In this document: positions 38,729 through 50,356 of the stretch, one piece after another
Position numbering within the stretch: the first letter of the stretch is position 1
Layout of the letters: the number at the start of each line of letters is the position of its first letter
NCBI GenBank assembly: GCA_034336665.1
Contig: JAPFBE010000002.1
Location: forward strand, 16,966,906-17,030,905
DNA: 64,000 bases
From: Luscinia megarhynchos
Lineage: Eukaryota; Chordata; Aves; Passeriformes; Turdidae
Direction: 5' to 3'
Notes under the pieces: generated by a model
Databases searched by the model: none
The model's input: only the letters and a program-made list of their open reading frames with translations
What the model was told of the DNA's origin: nothing
Made by a program: the position numbers and the translations under genes

Positions 38729-41010
38729 TGCATTTAATCACTAAATTTTTTGATATCTTTATAAATCTCACCTTGACTGCCCCCCGACTTCTCGAGGCTT
38801 TTACATCCATATGTTGTTACCAAACTTATGGGAATTCATAGAAAGGTGAGCAGGCTACTTTGCTGGACAAAATTAAGACTGCATAAATGCATTTAATATA
38901 AATTAAATAAAAAACTCTAGGTAGGAAGGAAGGAGCAATAAGGATCCTGCTACAAACATCCAATCAAGAGCTATAGGCATGGGAAAGAGCATCAGACTCA
39001 CAGCACTGTTTGTCACACTGAGTTCTTCCAGTTCTTCCCCCAATAATCCAGTCTTTCAGCACAGGAAACTAAAGCCTAAATTCAGAATCACCTCTGTGGT
39101 GACTCCTGAAGGTTATTTAAGTGTTTCTTGTGTTTATTGTCTTGATGAAACTGGCTCTTCGAAAAACTGCAGTATGTCTTTCAGATATTTGGAGTTCTTG
39201 GATGAAAATTCTAAGGATTCCAAGAAAAAGCAGAATCAATCTTTGTAAAAAGTTGAAAATAATATTTTCCATGTGCTTAAGAAACAATAAATCTTTCAAC
39301 AAAAGTATTATTTACAAATGCACTTTCAGACAAATATACACAGGGGGGAAAAAAAGCCCAAAAGAAGCAGAGAAGTTAATTTGCATGAAAAGTTCAGTAC
39401 CTGCCAACTGTTGTTTATCAGAGACAGCAAAATAACAATCTTTTGTTCTACCCAAAGGACTGTATTTCTTAGCCAGGTATCTTAGGAAGGCAAAGTATAT
39501 GCAGTAAGGCTGTCTGTCAGTCCTCCCTAGTAATTTCTGAACCTGTTGACCAAGAGGGGTAGAAAGGAAGTATCTCAGTTTCTGCCTCCACAGAGAGAAA
39601 CACTCAGTCCCAACCTACTAGAAAGTCAGCTCCCTTGTTCCTGAAAATCCTTATTTTATGAGTGAAGTCTCAGAACTGAGTCTCTTTTAGATGTTTTTAG
39701 AAATTGTGCATAAGTGGTGTGGTACTTTATATTTGAACTGCAGGAACGAGCTGCTTGACATCTCTTAAGTGTGTGCCCCTTCTTTACTCTTGAGCAAATC
39801 TTCTGGTTGGGGGTGTCAAGTCCAAAATATTCTACTGTCCATGAAATATTTGATTATTTTCTCTTATAAATGCTTCTCTTGGTTGTTCCTTATAATTATG
39901 ATGAAATTACAGTTAGCTAGGAGTCATATCAAAACTGCTTCAAAACTGCAAACGTCCACATGGATGTTGATTAGGTATCCATTTTTACAAGTCAGATTTT
40001 ATTCTTAAAAGAATGTGTCTTTTCTATATCATAATTTTAGAGAAAGCTTTTCCTGGTGATGCTGATGTCTTAGGCCTGCACACTATGCAATCTCTCCTCT
40101 CTCTGTAGAGGCACAAATGTAGCTGGTTTTTTTCTGGGATTCTTTTTGTAGGCCTAGTGTGCTTTCAGTACCCCAACATCCTTTACTTACCTCTCTGCTT
40201 CTTGTTGTTCTCTGACACTGTGGTTTCTCATGGTGACACTGTTTTGTGTTCTGGCACAAGCTGGAGTCACTTAGTCACATCTGAGATAGGAGTTCTGAAA
40301 ATATCTGAGAGGAAATGCACCCAGGGGAAAACATAGACCCAGAGCACATTTTTATCTAAAGCACACAGAAAAATCATAATGAGCTTATTATATTGCATTT
40401 TTGTTATTGAAAAACATTTCTAACTGGAAAAGGATGGTATCTGTCTCATTTGAGCTTGACTTGTTGGGGTTTTTTTAAATGTTTTTAGAGATGTGTGTTA
40501 CTGTGGTCCTGTGCAGTAATTAGCAGAAAGTTTTAGGATTTCTTAGCATCAGGCAGAAAGCTTTGCTTCTCATAGCAAATGTCCCCTTGGGGAAGGAAGT
40601 TTCAGATGAAGAGCATTTCACTGGATCGATAGATGACACCAACAGAAAAGGAAGCTGGCATTTGTCTTGCTGTGTCTTACATGCAGCTATGGGCTATAGA
40701 GGAAAGTATGTTATCTAGAGATTGCCTCTGATAAGGGGATATCCCTCAAACTCCCAGTGCAGCTAGCAATCACACATTGATTTTTTGAGAAACAAGCTGT
40801 AGCAATTTTTAAATTTCTGTTTTGTACTGTGGAACCAGAGGAATAAAGCTATGTCTTCACACTGGAGGAAAATTCGTGAAATTTCTTTCCAAAGGCAGCC
40901 AGGCAGCCAATTATAACACTACCTGAACACCTTAAACACAGCTAGGATCCATTGTGCCATGCAGTATAACAAAAAGTGGGAAGGAGAGCACTGCACAAGG
41001 AATTACACAG

Positions 41011-41090
41011 TTTTCCTTCTTTCTTTCTTTTTTTTTCTTTCTTTCTTTCTTTTTCTTTCTTTCTTTTTCTTTCTCTATTTTTTCTTAAAG
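41011..41090. repeat. (CTTT)n polypyrimidine microsatellite
   Basis: Imperfect CTTT/TTTC array about 80 bases long, purine (GAAA) on the minus strand. A Lys/Glu/Arg-rich minus-strand ORF and a Phe/Leu-rich plus-strand ORF here are artefacts of the repeat. Mirror-type polypurine tracts can adopt triplex structure. Confidence 0.95.
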
Positions 41091-42867
41091 GCAGAAGACC
41101 TGATTTCTGTAAACAACCCCCTGAAGGTACTCCCCCACCAATAGCAGCCCACTGTAAAATGGATAAGGTTCTCATTATGTATCCTCCATGTCTTGATCAT
41201 AATTTCTTATCATGGTTGACATTCTGGTCCAGTTATATCAGGTACATTCTGTGTAAGTCCTTTAGAAGACCGGGATAAAGCCCTGCTGAATGCAGGATCA
41301 TTTTGCCTTGGGCAGAGAGTTAGTCAAAGTGCACATAGTTCAAGGTGGATTTCTAGTCAGATTCTGCAGTACTGGGACATTCTGAAAGAAGTATTTTTGA
41401 ATTGAACGTAGCTCAGAAGGAATTAAATTAGTTCTTTAATGCTTGGTTTTTCTCCAGAGCCATCAACACAAATTACTTTCTAAAATAGGCAGCAAATATA
41501 ATAACACAGCATTAAACTGGAAAGAAAAAGTTAATACCATTATTACGTGATGCATTTTGTTTCACTAAATTGTATGGATAATTTCCACCATAATTTCAGT
41601 GGTGTTTACAAAGATCTTTAAAAAATATTTCAGTTTAACATTTCCTATAACTGTGTTTTTCATAATGTAATTGAATTTAAGATATCTGTACAGTATCTCA
41701 GTTTTCTGAGATAGCTGTTTAATGATGTTTTTTTCTGAGATTACTGGTAAATGGTGTTTTAAATATAATAGTGTCCGAGAGTATTCTGCACATGTACATA
41801 AGTCCTTTCTTTTTAAGGCTCTTAAAGATTTAATTAAGCTGGCCTAACATAAATTAACTTATTTGAGAAAACATGTTGTATTAGAGCAAAAATGGTTTTT
41901 TTTAATATGAAGTGTAATAGCTTCAGTCATCTGCTTACACCTGAGAATATTCTCTTTTATCAAACTGTGAAGAAGAGTTCTTCCGAAATGGTTGTAACTA
42001 TATTTGGAAAATGTATGCCTTATAAATACCCTAAACATTGCAAGCAACTTTCTGTTTGTGAGATTTCTCTTTTTAATATATTACATTTTGTTGTAATTTC
42101 ATGAACTGCCTTGTCTGGCCATGTTTAAATCTACAGGGATTCATTTTTTAACTGTATTCTAATTGGTGTTACCTGGGTCATGTCATACTTCATTGTCTTC
42201 ATGGAGGCTATTCCTGAGTCAAACACTTCTGTTCATGGACATATTGCTGTATAAAATAATAAAAATCAAAAGCTCTAATTGACATAGAGTAAAAAAAATA
42301 ATTTCCAACATAAAAATTTCTCTATACATGTTCCATTGTTCCCACAGACTCCAGACTTTTTTTTTGCCTAGTTCTTCCTTGTAAATTTGCTATGAAAAAG
42401 AAAAGGTCATTTTTGTCAGGTCAGTATAGAAGCTTCTGGAGATCTGACTGGAATAACACTGATGGTGTTTTAGAAGCATTTTTATGCACAAACTTACACC
42501 TCTAAATTAACTTTTCTTTCTATCTATCTTAACACCCACCTATTCCTAAGGTGCATAAGTATTGTAAATCTGCACAAGAATTAAATTATGTATTTTGTTT
42601 AACAACTGACATCCTAACTCCAGCACTTACATTCAATTTAATTGTGGCAAGGGAAGCAGTGCATGCAGGAATTCAGGTTTTGTTTCATCCTGTAGCTGTG
42701 AGCACCAGACAGGAGTCAAAGGGCTTTGACTCGTGGCTTGTCTGTGTCTGTGTAAGATGAAGTTTCATAGCTGCATGGCCAGACCTTCAGAAAGAAGGTT
42801 TTTCTGAAATGGAGGATCATGGTGTGCTGGGTGTCTTCTGCCTGCTCTGCCCACAGCAGCCACGAGT

Positions 42868-42896
42868 CTGTTGATTCTCAGTGAAGGAATCAACAG
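42868..42896. repeat. Perfect 10-bp inverted repeat with 9-base loop
   Basis: CTGTTGATTC at 42868-42877 and GAATCAACAG at 42887-42896 pair exactly. The sequence after it, ATTCTCAACAG, partly repeats the right arm. No known RNA family is recognised. Confidence 0.85.
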
Positions 42897-43028
42897 ATTC
42901 TCAACAGAAGGAAGGTGGCTGTTGTGTCTAGCTGTACAGACCATGCTCCTAGCATGATGCTGCTGCTAAATTAAGTACAGGATGGAAAAGATCAAAGCTG
43001 TGCTTTTTCTTCCCCACCACCTCTTTGG

Positions 43029-43062
43029 GTTTTTTTTGTTTTTTTGTTTTTTTGTTTTTTTT
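43029..43062. repeat. T-rich tandem repeat, about G(T)7 units
   Basis: Four successive runs of 7-8 T separated by single G, ending before AATCCCC. It is low-complexity DNA. Confidence 0.85.
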
Positions 43063-45414
43063 AATCCCCTTCTCAAGGCTGTTTCTCTTATTTTGACATT
43101 TCATCTCTCTCTGCTACATTGTTTTTTGGTACTCTCACCTGCTTGCTTGGTAGAGTTTCAACTGGTGCTGGATTGCCATTTTAACTTGGCAACTTCAGAG
43201 TCTTGTTTCCCAATGGCCTGCCAGCTAAATTGGTGTGTTACAGATGAATGCACAGCTCACAGATGGTGTTTGAGTGTTTAGTGGCTCTCAGAAGTAGATA
43301 TGTATTTGGTCAGGAGGAAGATTGCATTTTTCCTCCAGACAGAGCAATTGTCCTTGGGGAGGTTTTCTGTGTCAAGGTAGAAAACAGTTCCACACATCAG
43401 GTACAGGGGTCTCTCCTAACTTAGGCACAAGTACTACCTACAAATATAGATGCATTTCTTTTCTTCTGGATAGGGTACAATGCTCCTATTAGCATAAACA
43501 AGAAGTTCAAAATCTTGATTCCCCTGAATGTCTATAGATGTTTTAACATTTCACTTCCTGTAGTTTTCCATTTTTTTTAAACTGAGATAAGCTTGGATGT
43601 GACCCTGTAAACTTCTTCTCCAGGTCCTAAACACTGTTTTATTGCTCATGCACTAGGTTGTGCATTCAGCATTGCTTATGGGTGAACAGCTTTACAGATA
43701 GTGCTGGTTTTTTTCCAAGATCTATACCTCCTCTGACATTTTGCATCCTCCCTTGTGTGGTTTGTGCCTTTTTCTCATTCATTCATTGTCATCTTATTTA
43801 CTTAAAGCAGTCAGAGGGCAATAAGTAGGGGAGGAGTTACAGGCTTTCTTTTGCTTCTTGACTGGCCTAGTCATGTCATGAGGATGAATAACAGAGGCTG
43901 TCTACTGCCTTTTGTTCCTTTCTAGAATGAAATAAAAACCAGAGCTGCTTAAAAGTTCTGAAAGCTGCACTCGAGTTTCCTCACTTCATGTTTGTACCCA
44001 TCCAGAGCTGGAAGCAGCTAGACTGGAATATTTTAACAAAGTCTGTTCTTGTAAGATTTCCAGACTGTTTTGCCAAGCCACTAAGCTCTTGAAAATGCAG
44101 TTAAGCATGAAATAGGCAAAGTTTTAGTTGCTTACCTAAACTGCAGCCATGATGATAATAATTTGGTTTTTTGTCATTTTTGCTTTGTCATTGTCAGATG
44201 CTGCTCAAAGCTGAAATGTGCAAGGCTTTGCCAGCTCTCTACAAGGAGCCAGGCTGTTCTCCAGCACTATTGCCACTCTGCTTAAATTTTGTGATTCTTT
44301 CTTCCTCCAATGCTTTCTTCCCCAGCTGAATAAGAAATCTCTTCTTGTGAATGTCTCAGTTAATTCCCTTAGGATATTCTTAGTTAGCTAAAGTCAGGAG
44401 ATGGGCTCCTCTGCCAGCCTAACACTGTTGGATAAAGGGACTGTTGAGGACATGAATCTGCTGCTCTTTGCCAATTTTCTGTTGTCATAGGCTCTTTTAT
44501 AGTGAAAGCTGACTGTCCACCATCTTCAGGCTAGCACAGTTATATCCAGAGGAATATGGAGCTGTCAGCACTTTCTTCCCATCCTCTTTAATGAGTATTT
44601 CTTGGCCCACTGACCCAGAGTGTACTCCCCACCCACTGTAGATTAGCATAGTGGTTCCTCCAAGGCTACAGCTGTGCCAGCACATAACCCCATGAGTGTA
44701 TTGTGGGAAAAGTTCAGCTGCTGTGTTTGTCCTGGCTCTTGGCTATGCATGTAGTGCAAACACACCTAAGCTGTAGCTGATCCAGAGTTTACTGCTTGCT
44801 GGACGTCTCCCATGAGCTGGCACAGCCTGGCCTTTGGAAGGAGAGCAGCCACCACCAGCCTCCTCCTCCCCAGCTTGGTGGGGCAGCATGGGTGCTTACA
44901 GGTGTGGTCATGTACCTGTGTCATACTCTTTGCAATAAACAAAAACAACTATTGCAGTTATTGGATTACTCTTTCTTCCTGTTTCGCACTAATGTTTAAT
45001 TCCTAAAAGCCCTGAGTTTTGGATTTTGGATTTTGCTTCTGGCAGTTTCTTTTTCCCACCACAGCTGCACCTGAAAAATAAACGGGCCATGATTTCCAGC
45101 ATTTCTTCTGCATCACAGCTTTGGGTTTTTCAGTAAGCAGTAGGTCAAATTCTCCTAGGAGCCTTTGTATGTTGAGGAACTACCTAATGTCCCCTCAGGT
45201 CTTTTGTCACCCCTGTCACAGCAGATTGCCCCTAGGTAGCCCTTGTAACTGTTTGTGATACCTGCTTTCTTGGTTGCTTGCAAACTGGAGTATGAAACAT
45301 AGGTGTGTCCTGGAAAGAGCTAGGAAAAAACAGTGCCTCCATCCTTGGCAAATGCTCTCCCTGGTCATATTCACTTTGCATACAAAAACCAAAAAAGTAA
45401 TATTTTATAAGGAA

Positions 45415-45540
45415 CCCAGTGGATAGAATAATGGACTGTAACTCAGCAGAGCTCGGTTCGCAGCTCTGCCGTTGGCTTATTGGGCAAAGTCATTTGTGTC
45501 CTCACCATACAGCCTGGGATAAAGACAATTTCTTCTTAAT
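45415..45540 (+). mobile_element. MIR SINE fragment
   Basis: The order of blocks matches the mammalian-wide interspersed repeat core. CAGTGGATAGAATAATGGAC comes first, then ACTCAGCAGAGCTCGGTTCG (the tRNA-like B-box region), then CAGCTCTGCC, then TTGGGCAAAGTCATTT, then a degenerate 'CCTCA...AGCCTGGGATAAAGAC' tail. MIR is a tRNA-derived SINE that was active before the amniote radiation, so bird copies are old and sparse. The tRNA-like part is not a functional tRNA, because there is no anticodon-arm or acceptor-stem pairing. Confidence 0.82.
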
Positions 45541-46094
45541 GCAGTACGAGCCTTGAAAAGGAAAAATATTATGCAGAGGGAATAATGATAAAATCCTTCT
45601 AACAATAATAAAATTATGTGTTTTATATATATGGTTATATTGTGCACAGTGGAACGAACCATGTTCTCTTCTGCCTCATGCTTCATCAGTGGTGCTTTGA
45701 ACTGGTTTCCATTTGAAGGGTTACATGTATTAGTGTCCTAATTAGTGCCTTCAGATATAGGTGGGATTTTCACCCTGAAAGTGATAACATTTCATTGTAG
45801 CATCACTGGGCAGCATTTCCTGCATCTTCATTTCTGTTGATAAGCCATACAGGACTTAGCACTAAGTGTAAATACCTACCATTTAGGGTGGTGCTAGGAA
45901 GGGGTCTTTTTTATTTGTGAGCTGGGTAAATAAATGTTTTACACTGACTCTTGGGCTGTAAGGACTGTGTATGATCCCCTGGAGGTAATATGCATAAACT
46001 AATTCATGTCTGCATTTACTCTTTAAATCTTCTCTGTCTGGGTGACAAAGGAGCATTTATTTTGCCTTATTTTATGTAATGTAAATAATAGATA

Positions 46095-46185
46095 CATTCA
46101 GGATAGATCCTGAATACCTCAGCTGGTGAGCACCAGTGTAGCTCTGGAGTAAGCAGGGTTGCATCAGCTGAGGATCTACACCACC
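46095..46185. repeat. Probable ancient palindromic amniote repeat remnant
   Basis: The left arm CCTCAGCTGGTG and the right arm CATCAGCTGAGGATCT are near-inverted copies around ACCAGTGTAGCTCTGGAG. This is the arrangement of a dispersed amniote repeat with terminal CAGCTGAGGATC. It is similar in kind to 30540-30605 but better preserved. Confidence 0.45.
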
Positions 46186-48264
46186 ATCAGTTCTAAGTGC
46201 AGTGCATTATACAAATGTTCACTGTAGTTTGTCAGCAACAAAGCTGTCACCCAACAGTACACACTGCCTTCTATCAGCCATTACTTTTCTGTCATCATCA
46301 TCAAGTGCAGCTTAAGAGAATCTGTGCATCGTTTCTTTCCTTCTGAACAATTTCCATGGAAATAATTGACCTGCTTTTATGGTAATTCGGTCTCTGCTGT
46401 TTGTTACTGCAGCATTTCCCAAGGAAAAATGCAAAACTAATGCCCTAGAACAAAAACATTCAGCCAAATTACTTACTAGTAATCCAAGGAATCATGGATA
46501 AATCCATTGCTCAAGTGGCTTCTCATTTGGAACTTTATATAGTTTTCACCCAAGGGTTAAGGTTTTGGTTTTTTTTTCCTTGTGCGTGGAGGGGTTATTT
46601 TGTTTTTGAAAGGTACTACTCATGCTCTCTGCCCTACAGCAACTTTAATATAAATCTCTTCTGAAAACTATCTGCCAGCACTGTCACTCCACCCCCAAGC
46701 TTTTAATACAACACCAGATAAAAATATTTAAAGGGACTGTTTCCACTGGTTTGGTGCATTTAGTTTCATGTTTCTGCCTCTTCCTTTCTTCATTTTTCAA
46801 AAAAGTCAATAAGAGACGTCATTTAAGCCTGGTGTTTTGAAGTGGCAACCAGTAAACAGCCTTACAGCATGATTAATGAGTACTCAGGAACAGTTTCCTG
46901 AAACTCACGAGTAACTTGAGGCCAACTGAATTTGTTTTAAAGTAAATGAATATATTCCAGTTATGGGCTGGGACTTTCACTGCGTCACTGTATAGGCTAT
47001 ATTTTCCAGCAGTTTCTACCACTGGCTGATGGTGTGAGTGTCAAGGTGTCACACAGTCACAGGGAAGTATAACCTAGCACAGAAGTGACATTCAGAATCT
47101 GGACTTCAACAAGTTAAACAATAAAGTGCTTAATTTCCCTTTAAGAGCAGGAAACTGTGATCAAAGCATTTGATGAAAATCGTGAAGGATTAAAAAGGAT
47201 AATTGCTGTTACAACAATAAAAAGTAATGTTGTTTGATTCTACCCAATATATTTTTTTATTTCGCTGACTTCCAACAAGCTTGGGTTTCTGTGGAGTTTC
47301 TGAGCTGCTCTTGCTTTTGTCAGAAGAAAGGTGCAGCTAAGGAAAGGCATCATAGATGCTGCTCTGCTGGTTTAAGCAGGATCATTCCTTGGAAGAGCTT
47401 TGGGTTTGATAAGTGAGCACACTCTGAATTTCTCTACTTTCATCTATAAGTTTGTTTAGCAGATTCATTCCCATGGCTGACAGAGCTGGCACCTCAGCAG
47501 GGATGACACAGCTCACAGGGGAAGGCATCAGCTCTCTTTTGACCTCTTGAAAGTGGGAGTAGTCTGTGGAGCAATGGAAGCATTGGATGGAAGCACATAC
47601 TGAATATTTTCATTGCTGCCTAACCTCAGGGAAGCTCCATAGCCACACTTTGTATGCTCACACTGAGAACAGAAGCAGCTTCCACACAGTGAATGCCAGA
47701 GCTGCAGTGAGTGTGTTCATGGAGCTCCTGTGGAAGTGCTGATTGCACTGCGAGGTCCTGCTGCAGTGAGCAAGGGCTTGACTCACCTTCCCAGCCCAGT
47801 GTTTTGGTCACCAAGGTTTTTCATTATTGCTCCAGGACTGCTGTGAGTGAAAAAACATTGAGTATTTTCAGTTGACTGAGTATTTTTCAGCTCTGAGCTG
47901 TGTGCTCTCCTCCTGCCTTTGTGTTGGGTTGGAGAAAGGATTTATCTTCTTGAAATGTTTTGCAGGTGGTCCATTGAATATTTCACTCTGGTGCTGTTTA
48001 TTTGGAGGTAGCTTCATTTAGTAAATTGAGACTAAATGACTGAGTAGTAGACGATTCTTACATAAAATGAAGTGTTGAGCTAAATCCAGATTTTTTTTTA
48101 TTTTATTTTAAATATACATGATTACTTGTTCTCTTGGCACAGAGATAAAGATTGGCAGTGATCCCTGTAGGATGTGGATTTCTGACATGGGTGAGGCTGG
48201 GTGGAACATCTATGTAATTCTGCTTGTCTGATGAAGGATGAGATGAGTATTATGAGCTAAGATA

Positions 48265-48292
48265 GTATTATTTTTTCTTTCTTTCTTTCTTT
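48265..48292. repeat. Short (CTTT)n repeat
   Basis: TTTTTTCTTTCTTTCTTTC followed by a T run. It is ordinary low-complexity DNA. Confidence 0.85.
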
Positions 48293-50137
48293 TTTGTACA
48301 AATAAACTATTTGGTCTAACTAAAATACAGCGTGGTTAATCCTGCCCTATTAACTTTTGTCAAAGAGTGAATGCTTTAAGAGTAAATTTTGATGGAAGCT
48401 ATTAAGGGTGACGAAAATTTCTTTATATGAAAGGAAGTGTAGTGCAATCTAGCTGCAGAGTTCAGAACATTTAGAATTCTGTGGTTATTGTAGTATAATA
48501 CCACAGTCAATTATATTTCTTATTTTGCATTTTTCCTTGTCTCTTTCTCACACAAGCCTAGACTATGAATTCATAATGTTAATGAAATGTGTTGTGATGT
48601 TCCTGTAGGCTGCTGTGGGAAAATAATTACAACATGAGGAAGGTCATTCATGATGTGGCCCTGTCTCTAAAGTAGGACTTTTTGACTGATCAGGGACATA
48701 AGCAAAATTGACTACACTAACTCGAAAAAACCTTCAAAACCCTGACAGATCAACCTACAGTCACTGCAAGAATCAGCTTTCTCAGCTGATCTTTCTGTGA
48801 GAAGTTTTAGTTATTTGTACTTGAGGCCTTCAGTGACCCAAACCCTATTTTTTGGTGCTGTGCCCCTGACAGCTTCTTGTCCTCTCCTTCTCCAACCGTG
48901 TCATTAAAGCATGAGCCTTCTAATGAGCAAAGGGGCTGGCTGACAGCATGCCATCTCCTCCACGTGTCCTGCTCAACACTGAGGATCAGGAATAACATGG
49001 TGCCAAGCTGGTCTCAAAATCCAGCCTTATGGCTGCCGAGTTTGGGGGTTTGTTTTTCCTTCTCATTCAAACCTAGACTAAATGCAGAAACCTTTTAAGT
49101 TTCTTCTCTATTGCTATTCACAGTTCTCTTCTTTCTCTGCTGGAGAAAGAAATGCACACAGCTACTTAAGAAATATGTGTAGACAGGAAAGTTCTTTAAA
49201 AGAGCACAAGATACAGTGCAAGTATATCTGTCACTTCTTCTTCTGTCACATGCTACACATTAAAAAGCCAGCATGTTTTCTTCCACAAAAGGACCTTTAT
49301 ATTTCGGAACTTTCAGAAGCCTTTATCAATATAAATAACAGTTTGAGCATGATGACATCATATTCAGTCCTAGAGTTGTGTGTCTCAGCTGCTTAGTCAC
49401 TTAAATCAGTGGAAATAAGCATAGCAGTTAGAAGTTTCAAAAGGTCAAAGAAGCTACTGTCTTTTCAGCTTTGAATCAGCTGAGAGACTCCAGTTTCTGG
49501 GAAACATAATGCGAAGGCTGCATTTTGGCATTTCCTCCCCCCACCTCCTTTGAAGCACTATAGTAGCTAGCTTAAAGGGAAAATCACACCACACTCAGTA
49601 GCAGGATCCTCTACAGTGCAAGTTCCTTTCTATTTTCTCTTTTACTTGAAACTGAAGAGGAGCTTTAGCCTGCATTGTGTCCTGAAATATTTGACTGAAG
49701 TGCTCTTACCCGAATGCCAAAAAGCTGTTTGCAGGTTTTCAGTAAAATTAATACTTTTCAATACAAATATGACAAGTTCTTTTACCATTTTCTCAGAAGG
49801 AAAATAAGTGATAAAGTGTTCCTCAGAGAACAATTTGTGAGAAAAATTAAAATAAAAATGAAAGCAAAAGGCTTTTAAGAGCTTAGTTTTAAATGTGATT
49901 TGTTGTCTTTATAAAAGTGGCAGCATGATTTCTGGGAGGAAGCCACCTCTCACCTAGACTGCCATGGATAAACATTCCTTTTTTTTTTTTTTATAATGTC
50001 AGATGCATTGTTTAATCAACAGTTTTGATTCGAACCTGTGCTACTTTATCTGTACAGCAGGACTCTGCAGTCTTTTAGCAACTGCTGCTTCCTATGTGCT
50101 TTTATGAATGACTCTGTTTTGTTTGCATCCATTCCAG

Positions 50138-50356
50138 CTGCCGTTCTGCTGCTGATGGGAAGCTGTCCAGGCAGGTTGTCCAGCGTTTCCATTTCATGGT
50201 GCACACGGCCTTTTCAGAGCTGGGAGCCACACCCTGGCGCTCCAGGGATTTCTGGCTGCTCGCACTGCTGCTCGTTTTGCTTTGGTTCCTGAGACTTTAC
50301 CTGCATTATTTGAGCCAGTGGCTCTTTCTTCAGACCATCTCAGTTCCTGTTGAAAA
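50138..50356 (+). CDS. OFCC1: Coding exon E, OFCC1-like gene (first membrane segment)
   Basis: This 219-base exon lies between a TTTGCATCCATTCCAG acceptor and a GAAAA|GTAAGT donor, phase 2 in and 2 out. It encodes 72 residues. Positions 1-36 are soluble and basic (GKLSRQVVQRFHFMVHTAF, then ATPWRSR). Positions 38-58 form a clear hydrophobic helix rich in Leu (FWLLALLLVLLWFLRLYLHY), followed by a Trp/Leu amphipathic stretch. The basic residues before the helix suggest a cytoplasmic N-terminal side. The other two frames hit stops or disrupt the helix. The exon joins to the next with an AA|A Lys codon. Confidence 0.85.

Larger units (their letters stand above)
20423..50137 (+). other. Large apparent intron (about 29.7 kb) between exons D and E
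   Basis: This is mostly unannotatable AT-rich intron. Contents: a CR1 fragment at 21691-21838, a MIR SINE at about 45415-45540, simple repeats (31675-31700, 38642-38728, 41011-41090, 43029-43062, 48265-48292), a hairpin at 42868-42896, and old amniote repeat remnants near 29530, 30540 and 46095. Several homeodomain-site-rich patches occur near 21400-21600, 29100-29320, 32750-32880 and 37440-37590. A GC-richer block at 33118-33680 carries a long chance-like ORF. The flanking exons are phase-compatible when joined directly. Extra symmetrical exons here are possible, but none was convincing. Confidence 0.55.

Noticed and set aside
39046..39240. Exon-like frame after CCCCCAATAATCCAG
   Set aside because: The donor is poor (GAAG|GTTATT), there is no phase partner, and no conserved-looking motif.
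40942..41175. Lys/Glu-rich minus-strand ORF and its Phe-rich opposite
   Set aside because: Both are translations of the CTTT microsatellite.
45440..45475. tRNA-like GGTTCG box
   Set aside because: It is the tRNA-derived head of a MIR SINE. There is no cloverleaf or anticodon arm.
50038..50292. 84-codon ORF overlapping exon E
   Set aside because: It is the wrong frame. The frame one base away encodes the Leu-rich membrane helix and fits the splice phases.
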